A DNA stretch of 64,000 nucleotides from Oscillospiraceae bacterium. GTDB taxonomy: Bacteria; Bacillota; Clostridia; Saccharofermentanales; Saccharofermentanaceae. The position numbers were made by a program, and so were the translations under genes. The stretch's first letter is position 1. Each line of letters starts with the position of its first letter. The DNA lies in assembly GCA_902788505.1 (NCBI GenBank), contig CADAKH010000012.1, positions 38,422 through 102,421 on the forward strand. Direction: 5' to 3'. The notes beneath the pieces were generated by a model. That model did no database searches. It saw only the letters and a program-made list of their open reading frames with translations, and was not told the DNA's origin. This document shows positions 18,925-28,155 of this stretch, in pieces.

Positions 18925-20280
18925 TTACTCTTCAGTTTTTTCTTTGGATATCCTGCTAAAGAAACTTACCGTAAAAGGTATGCAGACAAGGCTTGTTATT
19001 ACATCTGCAACCGCCTGGGATATCTGGATTCCGCCAAGGCCCCAGATAATTGAAAACAACAGGATAACAGGTATGAAGGCAAGCCCGTTTCTCAGTGAAG
19101 AAAGGAACGTTGCATTGAACTTATAACCGATGCTCTGGAACATCATGTTGTTGCACACCTGGAAAGGCACGAAAATCAGCGCAATGCACTGTGCATGAAG
19201 CGCCGGAATTCCGATCCTTATAACTTCCGGGTCATCTCTGAATACTCTTATGCATTCGCCGGCATTAAAATAAACGGCAGTCGATGCAATACCCAGAAGT
19301 ATCGTTCCGAATACGAGCGTAAAGAAAAAGCCCTGTTTGACGCGCGAGTATTTTTTCGCGCCGAAATTGAATCCCGCGACAGGCTGAAAGCCCTGTCCTA
19401 TTCCGAGTGCGGCACTGAAGATAAACATGCATACCCTGTTGGCAATTCCCATTGCAGCGATCGCCGCATCTCCGTAATGACCTGCAGCGTTATTCAGGAT
19501 CATTGTGGATATGCTCGCAAGTCCCTGCCTTGCAAGGCTCGGAAGACCCGTCGTAATGATGTCGCCGAGGATCATGAAGTTGAACTTCACATATTTGACC
19601 GAAAGCGTGGTCTGGGTCTTTTTGAGCAGAAACATCGTAAGAAGGATCGCCCATGATATATACTGCGAAATTGCTGTTGCAAGACCAGCACCGAATATTC
19701 CCATATTCATCTTCTTCATAAAGAGCGCATCAAGAAAGATATTTATGAAACCGCCTGTCGTAAGGCCGATCATCGCAAAAAAAGCACGCCCTTCATATCT
19801 AAGGATATTGTTCATGACACAGCTCGACACGAGCGCCGGAGCCGCAAACAAAATGCACTGTGCATATATCTTTGCATATGGAAGGATCGTCGGAGTGCTG
19901 CCTAAAAGACGCATCAGCGGCGTTATGAATATCGTTCCGAACAGCAGAAAAACAAAGCCCATGGATAGAGCCGCATAAAAGCCGGTGGCGGAATATGTTT
20001 TCGCGCTCTCAACATCTTTTTGTCCTAATTTCCTGCTGATTATGCTTCCGCTTCCGTGACCGAACATGAAGCCGACTGCCTGCAATATCGCCATAAGCCC
20101 GAGCACAACTCCGGTGGCACCGCTCGCAGATGTGTTGATCTGACCGACGAAGTATGAGTCAGCCATGTTGTAAAGTGTGGTTACGAACATGCTGGCAGTA
20201 GTAGGCAGTCCAAGCTGGACTATGAGGCTTGGAACCGGCTTTTGTGTCATCAATTCATACTGCGTTTTATACTTTTTCAC
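18925..20280 (-). CDS. MATE family efflux transporter
   Basis: A 451-residue polytopic protein with twelve hydrophobic segments. It has MATE signatures: LGLPTTASMFVTTLYNMADSYFVG in helix 1, GSGSIISRKLGQKDVESA after helix 2, and QPVAGFNFGAKKYSRVKQGF in the second half. It would export cationic drugs or metabolites in exchange for sodium ions or protons. The start is GTG at 20280 with a weak ribosome binding site; ATG at 20250 is an alternative. It is convergent with the DUF3592 gene, with 3 nt between stops. Confidence 0.9.
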   Translation of the reverse strand: MKKYKTQYELMTQKPVPSLIVQLGLPTTASMFVTTLYNMADSYFVGQINTSASGATGVVLGLMAILQAVGFMFGHGSGSIISRKLGQKDVESAKTYSATGFYAALSMGFVFLLFGTIFITPLMRLLGSTPTILPYAKIYAQCILFAAPALVSSCVMNNILRYEGRAFFAMIGLTTGGFINIFLDALFMKKMNMGIFGAGLATAISQYISWAILLTMFLLKKTQTTLSVKYVKFNFMILGDIITTGLPSLARQGLASISTMILNNAAGHYGDAAIAAMGIANRVCMFIFSAALGIGQGFQPVAGFNFGAKKYSRVKQGFFFTLVFGTILLGIASTAVYFNAGECIRVFRDDPEVIRIGIPALHAQCIALIFVPFQVCNNMMFQSIGYKFNATFLSSLRNGLAFIPVILLFSIIWGLGGIQISQAVADVITSLVCIPFTVSFFSRISKEKTEE

Positions 20281-20464
20281 AAAAGTTATTATACTCGCGT
20301 TTTCGAAAAGAACAGTCCCGACATTTATATCAGGCTGTTATTTCCGGCATCCATTCGGCATATTTCCAATGACATTTTGCGCTGTTCTATTTTCAATTGA
20401 CAATATTTCTTTATAGTTAAAAGCGGGAAATAGGAATGAGGCGCATGCCTTAGGAGGAATGATC

Positions 20465-22852
20465 ATGAAAAGAATTAAAGTGACTGCATTTGCTATGGCA
20501 GTTCTGATGCTGCATCCGATGCTGTTGTCGTGTGCAAAAAACAAAAGCGTATCATTGGTAAAAGAAGATGACCCGTGGTATGAATCTTACCGCTTTAAAC
20601 TTCAAAGCGAAAAGCTTGATTCAGAGATGCTGACAACAAGCGTCGTAAGCTACAGTGACGGGAAGCTCTGTCATCTGTACAGCCTGATCAATCTCGCTGA
20701 CTACGATAACTACAACAGGACAATTCTCGATACATACGACGAAGGCGGGAATCTGTTAAACCGGATTGAACTTGATAAACAGCCCGGGTTTACAGTCACC
20801 GGCATAGATGCGGTCAGATCCAAGGACGGAAACACGATCGAGGCTGTTGCCGAAGTTTTTACGGTTCAGGCTTTTGAGACTTCTGTTATTGATATCGATA
20901 TAGAAAGCGGTAAGATCAGCAATCCCAGATTCCTGAAAGACAAAGACGGAAATAGACTGGAGATTAATGAAGGCGGAACAGCTGCAGGAATCTCGGAAGT
21001 CTTCGTTGCCGGAGAATACCTGGTTCCGGTCATATACACCGGGGAGACGGCAGATTCTATCGGAGTGCACGCTTTTTCCTTCAAAGATGCAGGATACATG
21101 TGTGAACTGGACTTTACAGGCATACCTTCAGTGTACAGAGTTGATTCTTTCTCTTTTGATCCGCGAAGCAACCTGCTTGTCGCCGTCGGTTACACTGCAT
21201 CCGACGGTCCTGTCCTGATCGAATTCGATGCCGATACAGGTGCAAGGACAAAGTACGGAAAGTATGATATCCAAAGCGAAGATAAGATCAATATCGGAGA
21301 TTATAAAACTGTCGATACCGGTGAACTTTATAAGATAGATAATCTCGGAAATATCACCACATTCGATCCGCAAACGCAGGAAACAAGAACCGTCATTGAT
21401 AACAATTGGTACACCCCGTATTTCTATGATCTGTCTTTGGAGAATGTAAATCTCGTTACCTGCAGCAATGACATAGCCGTCATTCACACTCAGAAAGAGA
21501 CCGGCTATTCGATGGTTTTAACAGGCATGGATGAGACAGTTACAATACTCAAAAGATCAGATAAGAATCCTCATGCCGGCAAAAAAGTGATCGAACTTGC
21601 AACGCCTGTTGATCAGCCTGTGACAGAATATCTGTCTGATGCGATCTTCGAATTTAACAGGACCGACAGCGAATATCTTATAAGAGTCTGGAGCAAATAC
21701 AAATCAGGCATCGTAGCAGGAAGAAACATACCGACTCTTAATGCTGATGATGAGAAACTCTTCACCATGATACAGGAACTGAACGGTACAGATGCTCCGG
21801 ACATTGCAATAGGAATACAGAAGAATTATGCAATGCGTGACGATGTTTTCGAAGACCTGACAGGTTATCTTGATCAGGAGACAGCAGATCAGCAGTTTGC
21901 AAATATCATTGAAGCTTCAAAGATCGGAGATAAGCAGTACTTCCTTCCCGTAACGATCGAGATCGAAGGACTCGTAACGGACACTTCACTCATTGAAGAC
22001 GATGCGTGCGGCATTACCTTCGAAGACTTTGACCGCATGATAAAAGAAGACCTGGACGGGTTCTCGCCATACGATTATCCGATGTCCGAATACTACTACA
22101 GGAAAGATTTCATCCTGTCATGTATAGATACAAAATCCGCTATTGAAGGAAGCTCTGTTGATTTCGGAACTGCGCAGTTCTATGCCGCTATTGAATATTC
22201 AGCAGACAGCATTTCAGAAGACGGGTTTACCAAGCCGTTTAACAGCAGCACTTTCAACGATGAACTTAAAAGAGTCCGCACCGGCTGCAGATATGACAGG
22301 ATCGGAAGTTATCTGGATTTTGTTCATGCATGCAGATCGTCCGAGAATGAATATACAATCATCGGCACACCTTCCGTAGATGCATCCGGCCCCAGATTCA
22401 GAGCGAAAGAAACCATATCCGTTACTTCGGTATCCGATGTGAAAGACGGTGCTAAAAAATTCATCAACTTCCTTTTCAGCGGTGCCGGATACGGCGATTC
22501 GGAAAGAGCTTTTTCCGATATCGTCACCAATAAAAAAGTAATGGAAAGAAACATAGCGGTCACAACGGAGAAAAACAACGCCGCTTATGAGACCGACAGT
22601 GCTTTCAGCGAACTCATGTCCGGCATGATGGACGATTACAATATCGTCTACGGCTTCAAGCCCGCAAACGGATCAATGGAAAGAAATTTCATGGCAAGCC
22701 TCAGTACCATCTCAATTTACTACTACGACGATCCGGTCATCACAGCTTTCCTTGTCGAAGAGATAGCGCCGTATTATGCCGGCGACCGCACTCTCGATGC
22801 ATCCGTCACGATCCTGAATGACCGCGTAAACACATACATCAAGGAGATGTGA
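20465..22852 (+). CDS. large solute-binding-like lipoprotein with N-terminal propeller-like region
   Basis: About 795 residues. Signal peptide with lipobox LLSC (Cys23). Residues 30-370 have a repeating beta pattern (short strands separated by DG/NG turns) suggesting a propeller. Residues 375-795 look like an extracellular solute-binding domain: FNRTDSEYLIRVWSKY at its start, FTMIQELNGTDAPDIAIG and FLPVTIEIEGLV in the usual positions. AGGAGG at 20452-20457 is 7 nt from ATG 20465 and only 1 nt from an earlier ATG at 20459, so the later start is chosen. No transport genes are adjacent. Confidence 0.8.
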   Translation: MKRIKVTAFAMAVLMLHPMLLSCAKNKSVSLVKEDDPWYESYRFKLQSEKLDSEMLTTSVVSYSDGKLCHLYSLINLADYDNYNRTILDTYDEGGNLLNRIELDKQPGFTVTGIDAVRSKDGNTIEAVAEVFTVQAFETSVIDIDIESGKISNPRFLKDKDGNRLEINEGGTAAGISEVFVAGEYLVPVIYTGETADSIGVHAFSFKDAGYMCELDFTGIPSVYRVDSFSFDPRSNLLVAVGYTASDGPVLIEFDADTGARTKYGKYDIQSEDKINIGDYKTVDTGELYKIDNLGNITTFDPQTQETRTVIDNNWYTPYFYDLSLENVNLVTCSNDIAVIHTQKETGYSMVLTGMDETVTILKRSDKNPHAGKKVIELATPVDQPVTEYLSDAIFEFNRTDSEYLIRVWSKYKSGIVAGRNIPTLNADDEKLFTMIQELNGTDAPDIAIGIQKNYAMRDDVFEDLTGYLDQETADQQFANIIEASKIGDKQYFLPVTIEIEGLVTDTSLIEDDACGITFEDFDRMIKEDLDGFSPYDYPMSEYYYRKDFILSCIDTKSAIEGSSVDFGTAQFYAAIEYSADSISEDGFTKPFNSSTFNDELKRVRTGCRYDRIGSYLDFVHACRSSENEYTIIGTPSVDASGPRFRAKETISVTSVSDVKDGAKKFINFLFSGAGYGDSERAFSDIVTNKKVMERNIAVTTEKNNAAYETDSAFSELMSGMMDDYNIVYGFKPANGSMERNFMASLSTISIYYYDDPVITAFLVEEIAPYYAGDRTLDASVTILNDRVNTYIKEM

Positions 22853-22870
22853 TCATCTTTCAATTTACAA

Positions 22871-22909
22871 AAAAAGCCCGGAGAGATAAGTGATCACTCC
22901 GGGCTTTTT
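22871..22909. terminator. bidirectional terminator
   Basis: A 13-bp perfect stem AAAAAGCCCGGAG/CTCCGGGCTTTTT (22871-22883 and 22897-22909) sits between two convergent genes. A- and T-runs on both sides allow termination in either direction. Confidence 0.95.
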
Positions 22910-22932
22910 GTTTTACTCATGGAAAACTTATA

Positions 22933-23889
22933 TCAGATGATATAGAACCATTCTTCGCTCTGCTTTATCTCTTCCTTGACGGCTTTGTCACCTGCAGAAC
23001 GGTATTCCATCTCTGGATTCTTGATGCTGACTCTGGTATCGGCGGGAACAGGGCTTGTAATGAATGTGTTGCCGCCGATGATAGAATTCTTGCCGATGAC
23101 TGTCTCGCCGCCGAGAATGGATGCTCCGGCATAAATAACGACATTATCTTCGATTGTCGGATGACGCTTCTTGCCTGACAGCTTCTGGCCGCCCCTTGTC
23201 GAAAGAGCACCGATGGTAACGCCCTGATAGATCTTTACGTTGGATCCGATAATGGATGTCTCACCGATTACTATTCCCGTTCCGTGATCGATAAAGAAAT
23301 GCTTGCCGATAGTGGCACCCGGGTGGATGTCGATTCCTGTTCTTGAATGTGCGACTTCCGTCATAAGTCTGGGGATTACGGGGACATTCAGAAGATAAAG
23401 TTCGTGTGCCAGTCTGTATGTGGTAATGGCAATAAGGCCGGGATATGCAAGTATTATCTCTTCCAGACTGCTTGCGGCAGGGTCACCGTCATAAGTAGCC
23501 AGGAGATCATCTTCAACATATTCTCTTATTGTCGGGATCTTCTCGAAAAAGGCTGTGCAGATACGGTAGCTCTCTTCCTTACGCTGCTCTTCGGACATCG
23601 TGCCTCTGGTCTTGCAGAAATCCAGAGCAAGGCTGATCTGCTTGTTCAGGTGATAGAAGATATCCTCTATCATAACAGCGATGCCGTTCTCGGGATTGTA
23701 CATCTTGTAAGAACGGTCCTTAAAGTAACCGGGAAACACCACGAAAAACAGATTGTTGATGATATCGATTATCTCCGCCCTGTCAGGCTTATTAAAAATA
23801 TCGGTGGCATCAATATTCTTCGTGCCGTCATAGTCCGCAAGAACCTTGCTGACCAATGCTCCGATCTCTTCTCTTTCATTACGAGCCAT
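22933..23889 (-). CDS. cysE: serine O-acetyltransferase
   Basis: A 318-residue enzyme that acetylates L-serine with acetyl-CoA, the first step of cysteine synthesis. The helical N-terminal part contains the LLATYDGDPAA motif, followed by a left-handed beta-helix of hexapeptide repeats (about residues 175-290) with the catalytic block HPGATIGKHFFIDHGTGIVIGE and the GVTIGALSTRGGQ loop. The length fits the clostridial EpsC/CysE type rather than the 270-residue enterobacterial enzyme. No cysK is adjacent. GAGGG precedes the ATG. Confidence 0.94.
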   Translation of the reverse strand: MARNEREEIGALVSKVLADYDGTKNIDATDIFNKPDRAEIIDIINNLFFVVFPGYFKDRSYKMYNPENGIAVMIEDIFYHLNKQISLALDFCKTRGTMSEEQRKEESYRICTAFFEKIPTIREYVEDDLLATYDGDPAASSLEEIILAYPGLIAITTYRLAHELYLLNVPVIPRLMTEVAHSRTGIDIHPGATIGKHFFIDHGTGIVIGETSIIGSNVKIYQGVTIGALSTRGGQKLSGKKRHPTIEDNVVIYAGASILGGETVIGKNSIIGGNTFITSPVPADTRVSIKNPEMEYRSAGDKAVKEEIKQSEEWFYII

Positions 23890-23940
23890 TGCTATACGCC
23901 CTCTTTCTATTAGCTGATTAAAAGTTTATTTTATGTAAGC

Positions 23941-24711
23941 CTACTTAGTCAATATGTTAATTCCCGTCAGGTCATTGATCACTTCGCCTGCGATTATAAG
24001 ACCCACAACCGAAGGAACAAATGCCGTCGAACCCGGAATATCCCTTCTTTCCGTACACTTCCTTGCAGTGCCGGGAGGACAGATACAGTGCTGCCTGCAG
24101 CTGATAGACATATCTTCCAAAGGTCTTCTCGGCTCTTCCTTGGAATATACGACTTTCAGTGAATCTATACCTCTCTTGCGCAATTCGCGGCGCATTACCT
24201 TTGCGAGTGGACAGATGGATGTCTTGTAAATATCTGCGACCTCAAACCTTGAAGGGTCGATCTTATTCCCGGCACCCATTGAGGATATGACCGGCACACC
24301 TGCCTGCTTCGCCTTCTCTATAATTGCGATCTTTCCGGCAACAGTATCGATCGCATCGACCACATAATCGTACTCGCCGAAATTGAACTGATCCTGTGTC
24401 TCAGGCAGGAAGAATGTCCTGTATGTCATGACTGCGCAGTCAGGGTTTATGTCATGTATGCGCTCTTCTGCCACATCGACCTTGTACTTACCGACGGTCT
24501 TTCTAGTGGCAATTATCTGGCGGTTGATATTGGTAAGGCAGACTTTGTCATCGTCAATAAGATCCATCGCGCCGACTCCGCTCCTTGCGAGCGCCTCGAC
24601 AACGTATCCTCCGACTCCGCCTATCCCGAAAACCGCTACACGCGAAGACGCAAGCTTCTGCATCGCATCAACACCATAGAGCAACTGCGTTCTTGAAAAC
24701 TGATTCAACAT
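23941..24711 (-). CDS. tcdA: tRNA threonylcarbamoyladenosine dehydratase
   Basis: A 256-residue member of the ThiF/MoeB E1-like family. The nucleotide-binding GIGGVGGYVVEALARSGVG motif begins near residue 29, then LIDDDKVCLTNINRQ with the conserved Arg/Asn, VDAIDTVAGK, and a C-terminal block with two cysteine pairs. This layout matches TcdA/CsdL, which uses ATP to cyclise t6A to ct6A at position 37 of tRNAs. A hairpin CCGGGA/TCCCGG with a short T-run (about 24750-24766) lies in its leader and may be an attenuator or an upstream terminator. Confidence 0.9.
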   Translation of the reverse strand: MLNQFSRTQLLYGVDAMQKLASSRVAVFGIGGVGGYVVEALARSGVGAMDLIDDDKVCLTNINRQIIATRKTVGKYKVDVAEERIHDINPDCAVMTYRTFFLPETQDQFNFGEYDYVVDAIDTVAGKIAIIEKAKQAGVPVISSMGAGNKIDPSRFEVADIYKTSICPLAKVMRRELRKRGIDSLKVVYSKEEPRRPLEDMSISCRQHCICPPGTARKCTERRDIPGSTAFVPSVVGLIIAGEVINDLTGINILTK

Positions 24712-24814
24712 TTAACTCCGGAACTCCTCCAGCCGTTTATTCTAAAACCGCCCGGGATCTCTCCCGGACAGGACAATTATACCATCTTGCCGACTTCCGC
24801 TCTTATCATGTTGA

Positions 24815-25291
24815 TCACCCTATTTCTTTTATTTTTTCCAGTCTGATCAGATGCTCTTCATCAGGTGTGGTTATGCCGTTTTTATAATGGTAGCCCATCT
24901 TCAGATAGAACGGCACGCCTGTTATGGATGCCGGTATCTCAATGCGTTTTGCACGAATAAAATACTCATCCTTTTCGAGAGTGTCGATGATCGACCGTCC
25001 GACACCTTTTCCCTGATATTCGGGAAGCACAAAGATCGTAAACAGGCTGCTCTCATCATCCTTGCCCCAGTACGGTCCGACAGCTCCGCACCCTATTATC
25101 TTCTCATCATCACAGACAACATAAAAATGGGTCCAGGAAGCTCTGCCCAGTACGGCTTCAGGTGTCTCAGATGCTATAAGCTCATCCATAAGCTCAGCCG
25201 GATAATCTTTTGTATTAGATATCCGGATAGTTGTTCTGATAACCTCTGATACTGCCTGTGCATCTTCGTCTTTGAATCTTCTGATCTCCAT
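24815..25291 (-). CDS. GNAT family N-acetyltransferase
   Basis: A GNAT of about 158 residues beginning MEIRRFKDEDAQAV. It contains IFVLPEYQGKGVGRSIIDTLE as the acetyl-CoA loop and FYLKMGY as the last conserved strand, typical of small-molecule or protein acetyltransferases close to the Acetyltransf_1 core. ATG at 25291 has GGAGG 9-10 nt upstream; the TTG two codons earlier is less likely. Substrate unknown. Confidence 0.88.
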   Translation of the reverse strand: MEIRRFKDEDAQAVSEVIRTTIRISNTKDYPAELMDELIASETPEAVLGRASWTHFYVVCDDEKIIGCGAVGPYWGKDDESSLFTIFVLPEYQGKGVGRSIIDTLEKDEYFIRAKRIEIPASITGVPFYLKMGYHYKNGITTPDEEHLIRLEKIKEIG

Positions 25292-25311
25292 TTTCAATGG
25301 CCCTCCTTTGT

Positions 25312-25350
25312 GAAAAAATAAAGGCCACTTATCCTGTGATAAATGGCCTT
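25312..25350 (-). terminator. rho-independent terminator
   Basis: Read on the minus strand, arms AAGGCCATTTATC and GATAAGTGGCCTT pair with one mismatch around the loop ACAG and are followed by TTTATTTTTT. It closes the transcript carrying the HEAT-repeat gene and the two micro-ORFs. Confidence 0.88.
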
Positions 25351-25374
25351 GGTGAAACTGAATTAAATAACGGA

Positions 25375-25458
25375 TTATCTTTGAGCAACAACAATGCCAT
25401 ATGACCTCATGTCATAAGTGGTTCTGCACATACACATTGTTGTCATCTTATTAAGCAT
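25375..25458 (-). CDS. 27-residue micro-ORF, Met/Cys-rich
   Basis: A short frame beginning MLNKMTTMCMCRTTYDMR and ending in VVAQR. AAGGAG lies 9 nt upstream of the ATG, and the frame ends about 25 nt before the terminator stem, so it is the last element of the transcript. It overlaps the preceding micro-ORF by 8 nt. The sequence matches no family that I recognise. Expression is plausible from the ribosome binding site but unproven. Confidence 0.45.
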   Translation of the reverse strand: MLNKMTTMCMCRTTYDMRSYGIVVAQR

Positions 25459-25540
25459 TGATTCCGTCTCCTTGTTTGGAGGATATATTACAACTTGGTT
25501 CAGTATCCGTCGTACAGGCCCCCGTTATCTCATATGCCAT
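25451..25540 (-). CDS. 29-residue micro-ORF, possibly a decayed ferredoxin
   Basis: The frame starts MAYEITGACTTDTEPSC and ends GDGINA. GAGG lies about 10 nt before the ATG, just after the stop of the HEAT-repeat gene. The first residues resemble the N-terminus of 2[4Fe-4S] clostridial ferredoxins (MAYxIT/SxxC), but the CxxCxxC spacing is absent and only two cysteines remain. It could be a ferredoxin remnant or a true small peptide coupled to the next micro-ORF. Confidence 0.42.
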   Translation of the reverse strand: MAYEITGACTTDTEPSCNISSKQGDGINA

Positions 25541-25552
25541 AACGGATCATCC

Positions 25553-25894
25553 TCACGCAACTCTGTCCTTGAGCTGGTCGAAAGCTTTTCTGGCAACCAT
25601 CTTTACATTGGGATCTGTCTCAGAGAATGCGAGCTTCTTGACATATTCCTCGCAGTTCTTGGCATGGATCGCAGCAGCAGATTCACATGCGGTTGCTCTT
25701 ACCATTGCCGAATCATCGCGCAAAAGCGGTATAAGGGCCATGCCCGAATCGTAGGTGGGGATCATTCCCAATGCCATTGCCACGGTAATTCTTACGTCTT
25801 CGCTGGGATGATTTAAATACTTGATAATGGCATCAAGTTTTTGCTTTGATCCCAGCTTTAAGATCTTTTCTTTCAAAGCGTCTGTAAGTGCCAT
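25553..25894 (-). CDS. small HEAT-repeat protein
   Basis: A 113-residue, all-helical protein built of about three HEAT/PBS-lyase-type repeats: IIKYLNHPSEDVRITVAMAL, LIPLLRDDSAMVRATACES and LAFSETDPNVKMVARKAF each show the paired-helix pattern with conserved Asp and Arg/Lys at the turn. Such proteins act as scaffolds for protein binding. AGGGGG precedes the ATG. It is the first gene of a short transcript that also holds two micro-ORFs and ends in a terminator. Confidence 0.8.
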   Translation of the reverse strand: MALTDALKEKILKLGSKQKLDAIIKYLNHPSEDVRITVAMALGMIPTYDSGMALIPLLRDDSAMVRATACESAAAIHAKNCEEYVKKLAFSETDPNVKMVARKAFDQLKDRVA

Positions 25895-26000
25895 AATCTG
25901 TTCCCCCTTTGTTTTTTCTTAATTAAATTATAGGAAGGGGAATTAGACATATTAATCAATACTTAATTAAATCTCTGTAAACTTTTTCGATAAAATTTGT

Positions 26001-26993
26001 TTATGTGCAGTCTCTCTCGTATATCAATTCGGACTGGTCATGACTTTCGATATAGATCGTCTCTATAGTCCCACTATTATTGAATAAAACTTTTGCATAA
26101 GATCCGTCAGACAGACTCCAGACAAAATAAACAATACCTGAGCCTTTCATGCCGGGGAATCCGATCTCCTCCATGATCTTATCCAAACCGGTGTTTGGAT
26201 CAAGATTCTCAAAATATTCTCTGGAGATCATCGTTCCGACATGGCCGTATTCTGGAGCATATTCTGCAACCCTGTATTCAAAAGGATTACTAAGAAGGTC
26301 TTCTATCTCCTTTTCGCTTACACTACCGGCATGCGCTCTCAAATCATCATCCGCACCGGAAAAAACATAGAAGCATTTCAATCCTGAACCGGATATCATG
26401 CTGTAAACATCGTCTGTGACCTTAAGAAAATACACATTGTAACCTGATTCTTTGTTTCTCAAGCTGTTTACGGCATTCACGAGATCGGTAGTCTTTGTAT
26501 CCTGTTTTACATATACATAGAAACTCGGAGTCACTTCATGATCGCTGTTAAGATATTTCTCAAAAGAAGAGGAAGTATCTGTATCAACAAATTCAGTATA
26601 AGTCATATTAGCTCTGTGTGACCGGCAGTCTCTTACAACATAGAACTCATCAAGGCTTTCGCTTATTGAGTCCTCGATTATCCTGTCCATATCAGCCGCA
26701 TAGTAGTAATGGGCATATGAATCGGATCTCAATTTACCGGTCCAGTCAGAGCTGATCAGGCAAGTGACACCTTCTTCGGAGAGCGCTCTGTACACATGGT
26801 CGGAAACCGGCTGCGACTGGTATTCTTCATCCTTATTCGCGGATATGTCGAACGATAATCCGTACTTATCCCGGAGCTGGTTTTCGAGTCTTTGCACTCT
26901 GAACCAGTCTGTATTAACAACAAAAAACGCTGCCACACAGAACATAAGTATTATCAGGAATATGCAGATAACCGTGCTTACCCTTTTCTTCAT
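26001..26993 (-). CDS. membrane-anchored extracellular protein, unknown
   Basis: A 330-residue protein with a single N-terminal transmembrane anchor (residues 6-28, no lipobox) and a large polar domain predicted to lie outside the cell. Tyrosines, Asp and Ser are abundant; no catalytic motif is seen. GGGGGG precedes the ATG. Its upstream region (26994-27286) carries a cluster of ACATGTCC motifs, which suggests specific control of this gene. Confidence 0.78.
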   Translation of the reverse strand: MKKRVSTVICIFLIILMFCVAAFFVVNTDWFRVQRLENQLRDKYGLSFDISANKDEEYQSQPVSDHVYRALSEEGVTCLISSDWTGKLRSDSYAHYYYAADMDRIIEDSISESLDEFYVVRDCRSHRANMTYTEFVDTDTSSSFEKYLNSDHEVTPSFYVYVKQDTKTTDLVNAVNSLRNKESGYNVYFLKVTDDVYSMISGSGLKCFYVFSGADDDLRAHAGSVSEKEIEDLLSNPFEYRVAEYAPEYGHVGTMISREYFENLDPNTGLDKIMEEIGFPGMKGSGIVYFVWSLSDGSYAKVLFNNSGTIETIYIESHDQSELIYERDCT

Positions 26994-27073
26994 GTAAATT
27001 GTCCCCCCGTTTAAATGCCTGATGCTTTATATACAAATTATTCAGGAATAATGTTGCACTGCAAAGGAGACAC

Positions 27074-27181
27074 GGACATGTTTTTGGACAGGTAAACGGC
27101 GGAAAAAACATGTCCAAATATATGAATTCTCGAAAATCCATGTTTTCGGACATGTGCAGAGGCTGAAAAACATGTCCGCCG
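27074..27181. repeat. cluster of ACATGTCC/GGACATGT motifs
   Basis: The 12-mer GGACATGTTTTT occurs at 27074-27085 and, as its reverse complement AAAAACATGTCC, ending at 27115 and 27177. A fourth shorter copy, GGACATGT, is at 27148-27155, with partial copies at 27086 and 27138. CGGCGG (about 27097-27102) and CCGCCG (27176-27181) flank two of them in opposite senses. The array lies 80-190 bp upstream of the 26993 gene start. Operators for a dimeric regulator, or arms of large hairpins, are both possible. Confidence 0.7.
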
Positions 27182-27286
27182 TTTTCACTGCTCAGGAGGT
27201 ATCACTCCTCAAAGAGCTTCTGCCGGAACTTCCCGAATTTCGAAAAAGATATCGTTATCGTAGATGTTCTGCCTGGCCATCTTAGA

Positions 27287-28093
27287 TCAGTACTCCCATT
27301 GAACTTCTCTGGCTGTTCCATATACAAATATATGTCCGTCGCCTACTGTAGAAAAGACTGCTGCAGCCGGAGGTTGTATGCGGCTTTCATCGGCCATTGG
27401 ATCTTCACCGAAGGTCCTGATATCAAGTTCCTTATCGGTTGTATCAGCATCGATCCATACATATTCTGTTCTTTTCGTTATATTTGTCTCAGGATCGTAC
27501 CAGTAGAGCACGATTGCGTAATCAAAATCCGTATCCTTCTTGTGGAATTCAGTCTCTTTGATACAGATATCACGGACTTCTCTAAGCATCTGATTTACAT
27601 TCTCAATCTGCTCATCAGTACAATCCTTATCAACATAAATAAACAAAGTTTCTCCGGAAAAATTATAACTTTCCTCTCCTTTACTGTCCGTGCAGTCACC
27701 GAAATTAACAAAGTCAAAACCTTTGCCCTCGGCAGTCTTCTCAAATTCCTCCTGCCAGTAATAATGGACTGCGCTATCGTAATAAGTATCAATATAGTAG
27801 TAACTGCCTGTACCGTGAACAAAGCTTCCGTCAAGTGAAGCAGTATTCTCTGAGATCATTACAGTAAAAGTGACATCACGGTCCTTACATTCATATATAT
27901 AACGGTCACCTTGCTGATCAACGAGCTTTACTTTCTCACCGCCTGTCAGTTCATCAACATGCTCATCAATGTTATCTACATGTTCCTGATAGTTCTTTCC
28001 TTTGGAGTTCCCGAAAAAGCATCCGCCAAGGCAAACCGCAGCCATAACAACTGCACCTGATGCAAGTAATTTATCGGATATGTGTTGTCTCAT
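27287..28093 (-). CDS. lipoprotein, paralogue of the 42.6-kb lipoprotein
   Basis: About 268 residues with lipobox CLGGC (Cys25). The mature domain aligns by eye with the lipoprotein at 42561-43313: both have a GTGSYYYIDTYYD / GKYYYNIDYEYG block, a DEQIENVNQMLREVRDI / EEQMDAVNAFLRGLRDI helix, and YVWIDADTTDKELDIR / ILYITADTKDSDLDIR near the end. The function of this pair is unknown. ATG at 28093 is chosen because AAAGGAA lies 8 nt upstream; an ATG at 28117 lacks a ribosome binding site. Confidence 0.8.
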   Translation of the reverse strand: MRQHISDKLLASGAVVMAAVCLGGCFFGNSKGKNYQEHVDNIDEHVDELTGGEKVKLVDQQGDRYIYECKDRDVTFTVMISENTASLDGSFVHGTGSYYYIDTYYDSAVHYYWQEEFEKTAEGKGFDFVNFGDCTDSKGEESYNFSGETLFIYVDKDCTDEQIENVNQMLREVRDICIKETEFHKKDTDFDYAIVLYWYDPETNITKRTEYVWIDADTTDKELDIRTFGEDPMADESRIQPPAAAVFSTVGDGHIFVYGTAREVQWEY

Positions 28094-28155
28094 ATTCTTT
28101 TCCTTTCTGAAAATCATGTTTACTTCATTCGGTCTTGAGAAACGGATACCGGGGA

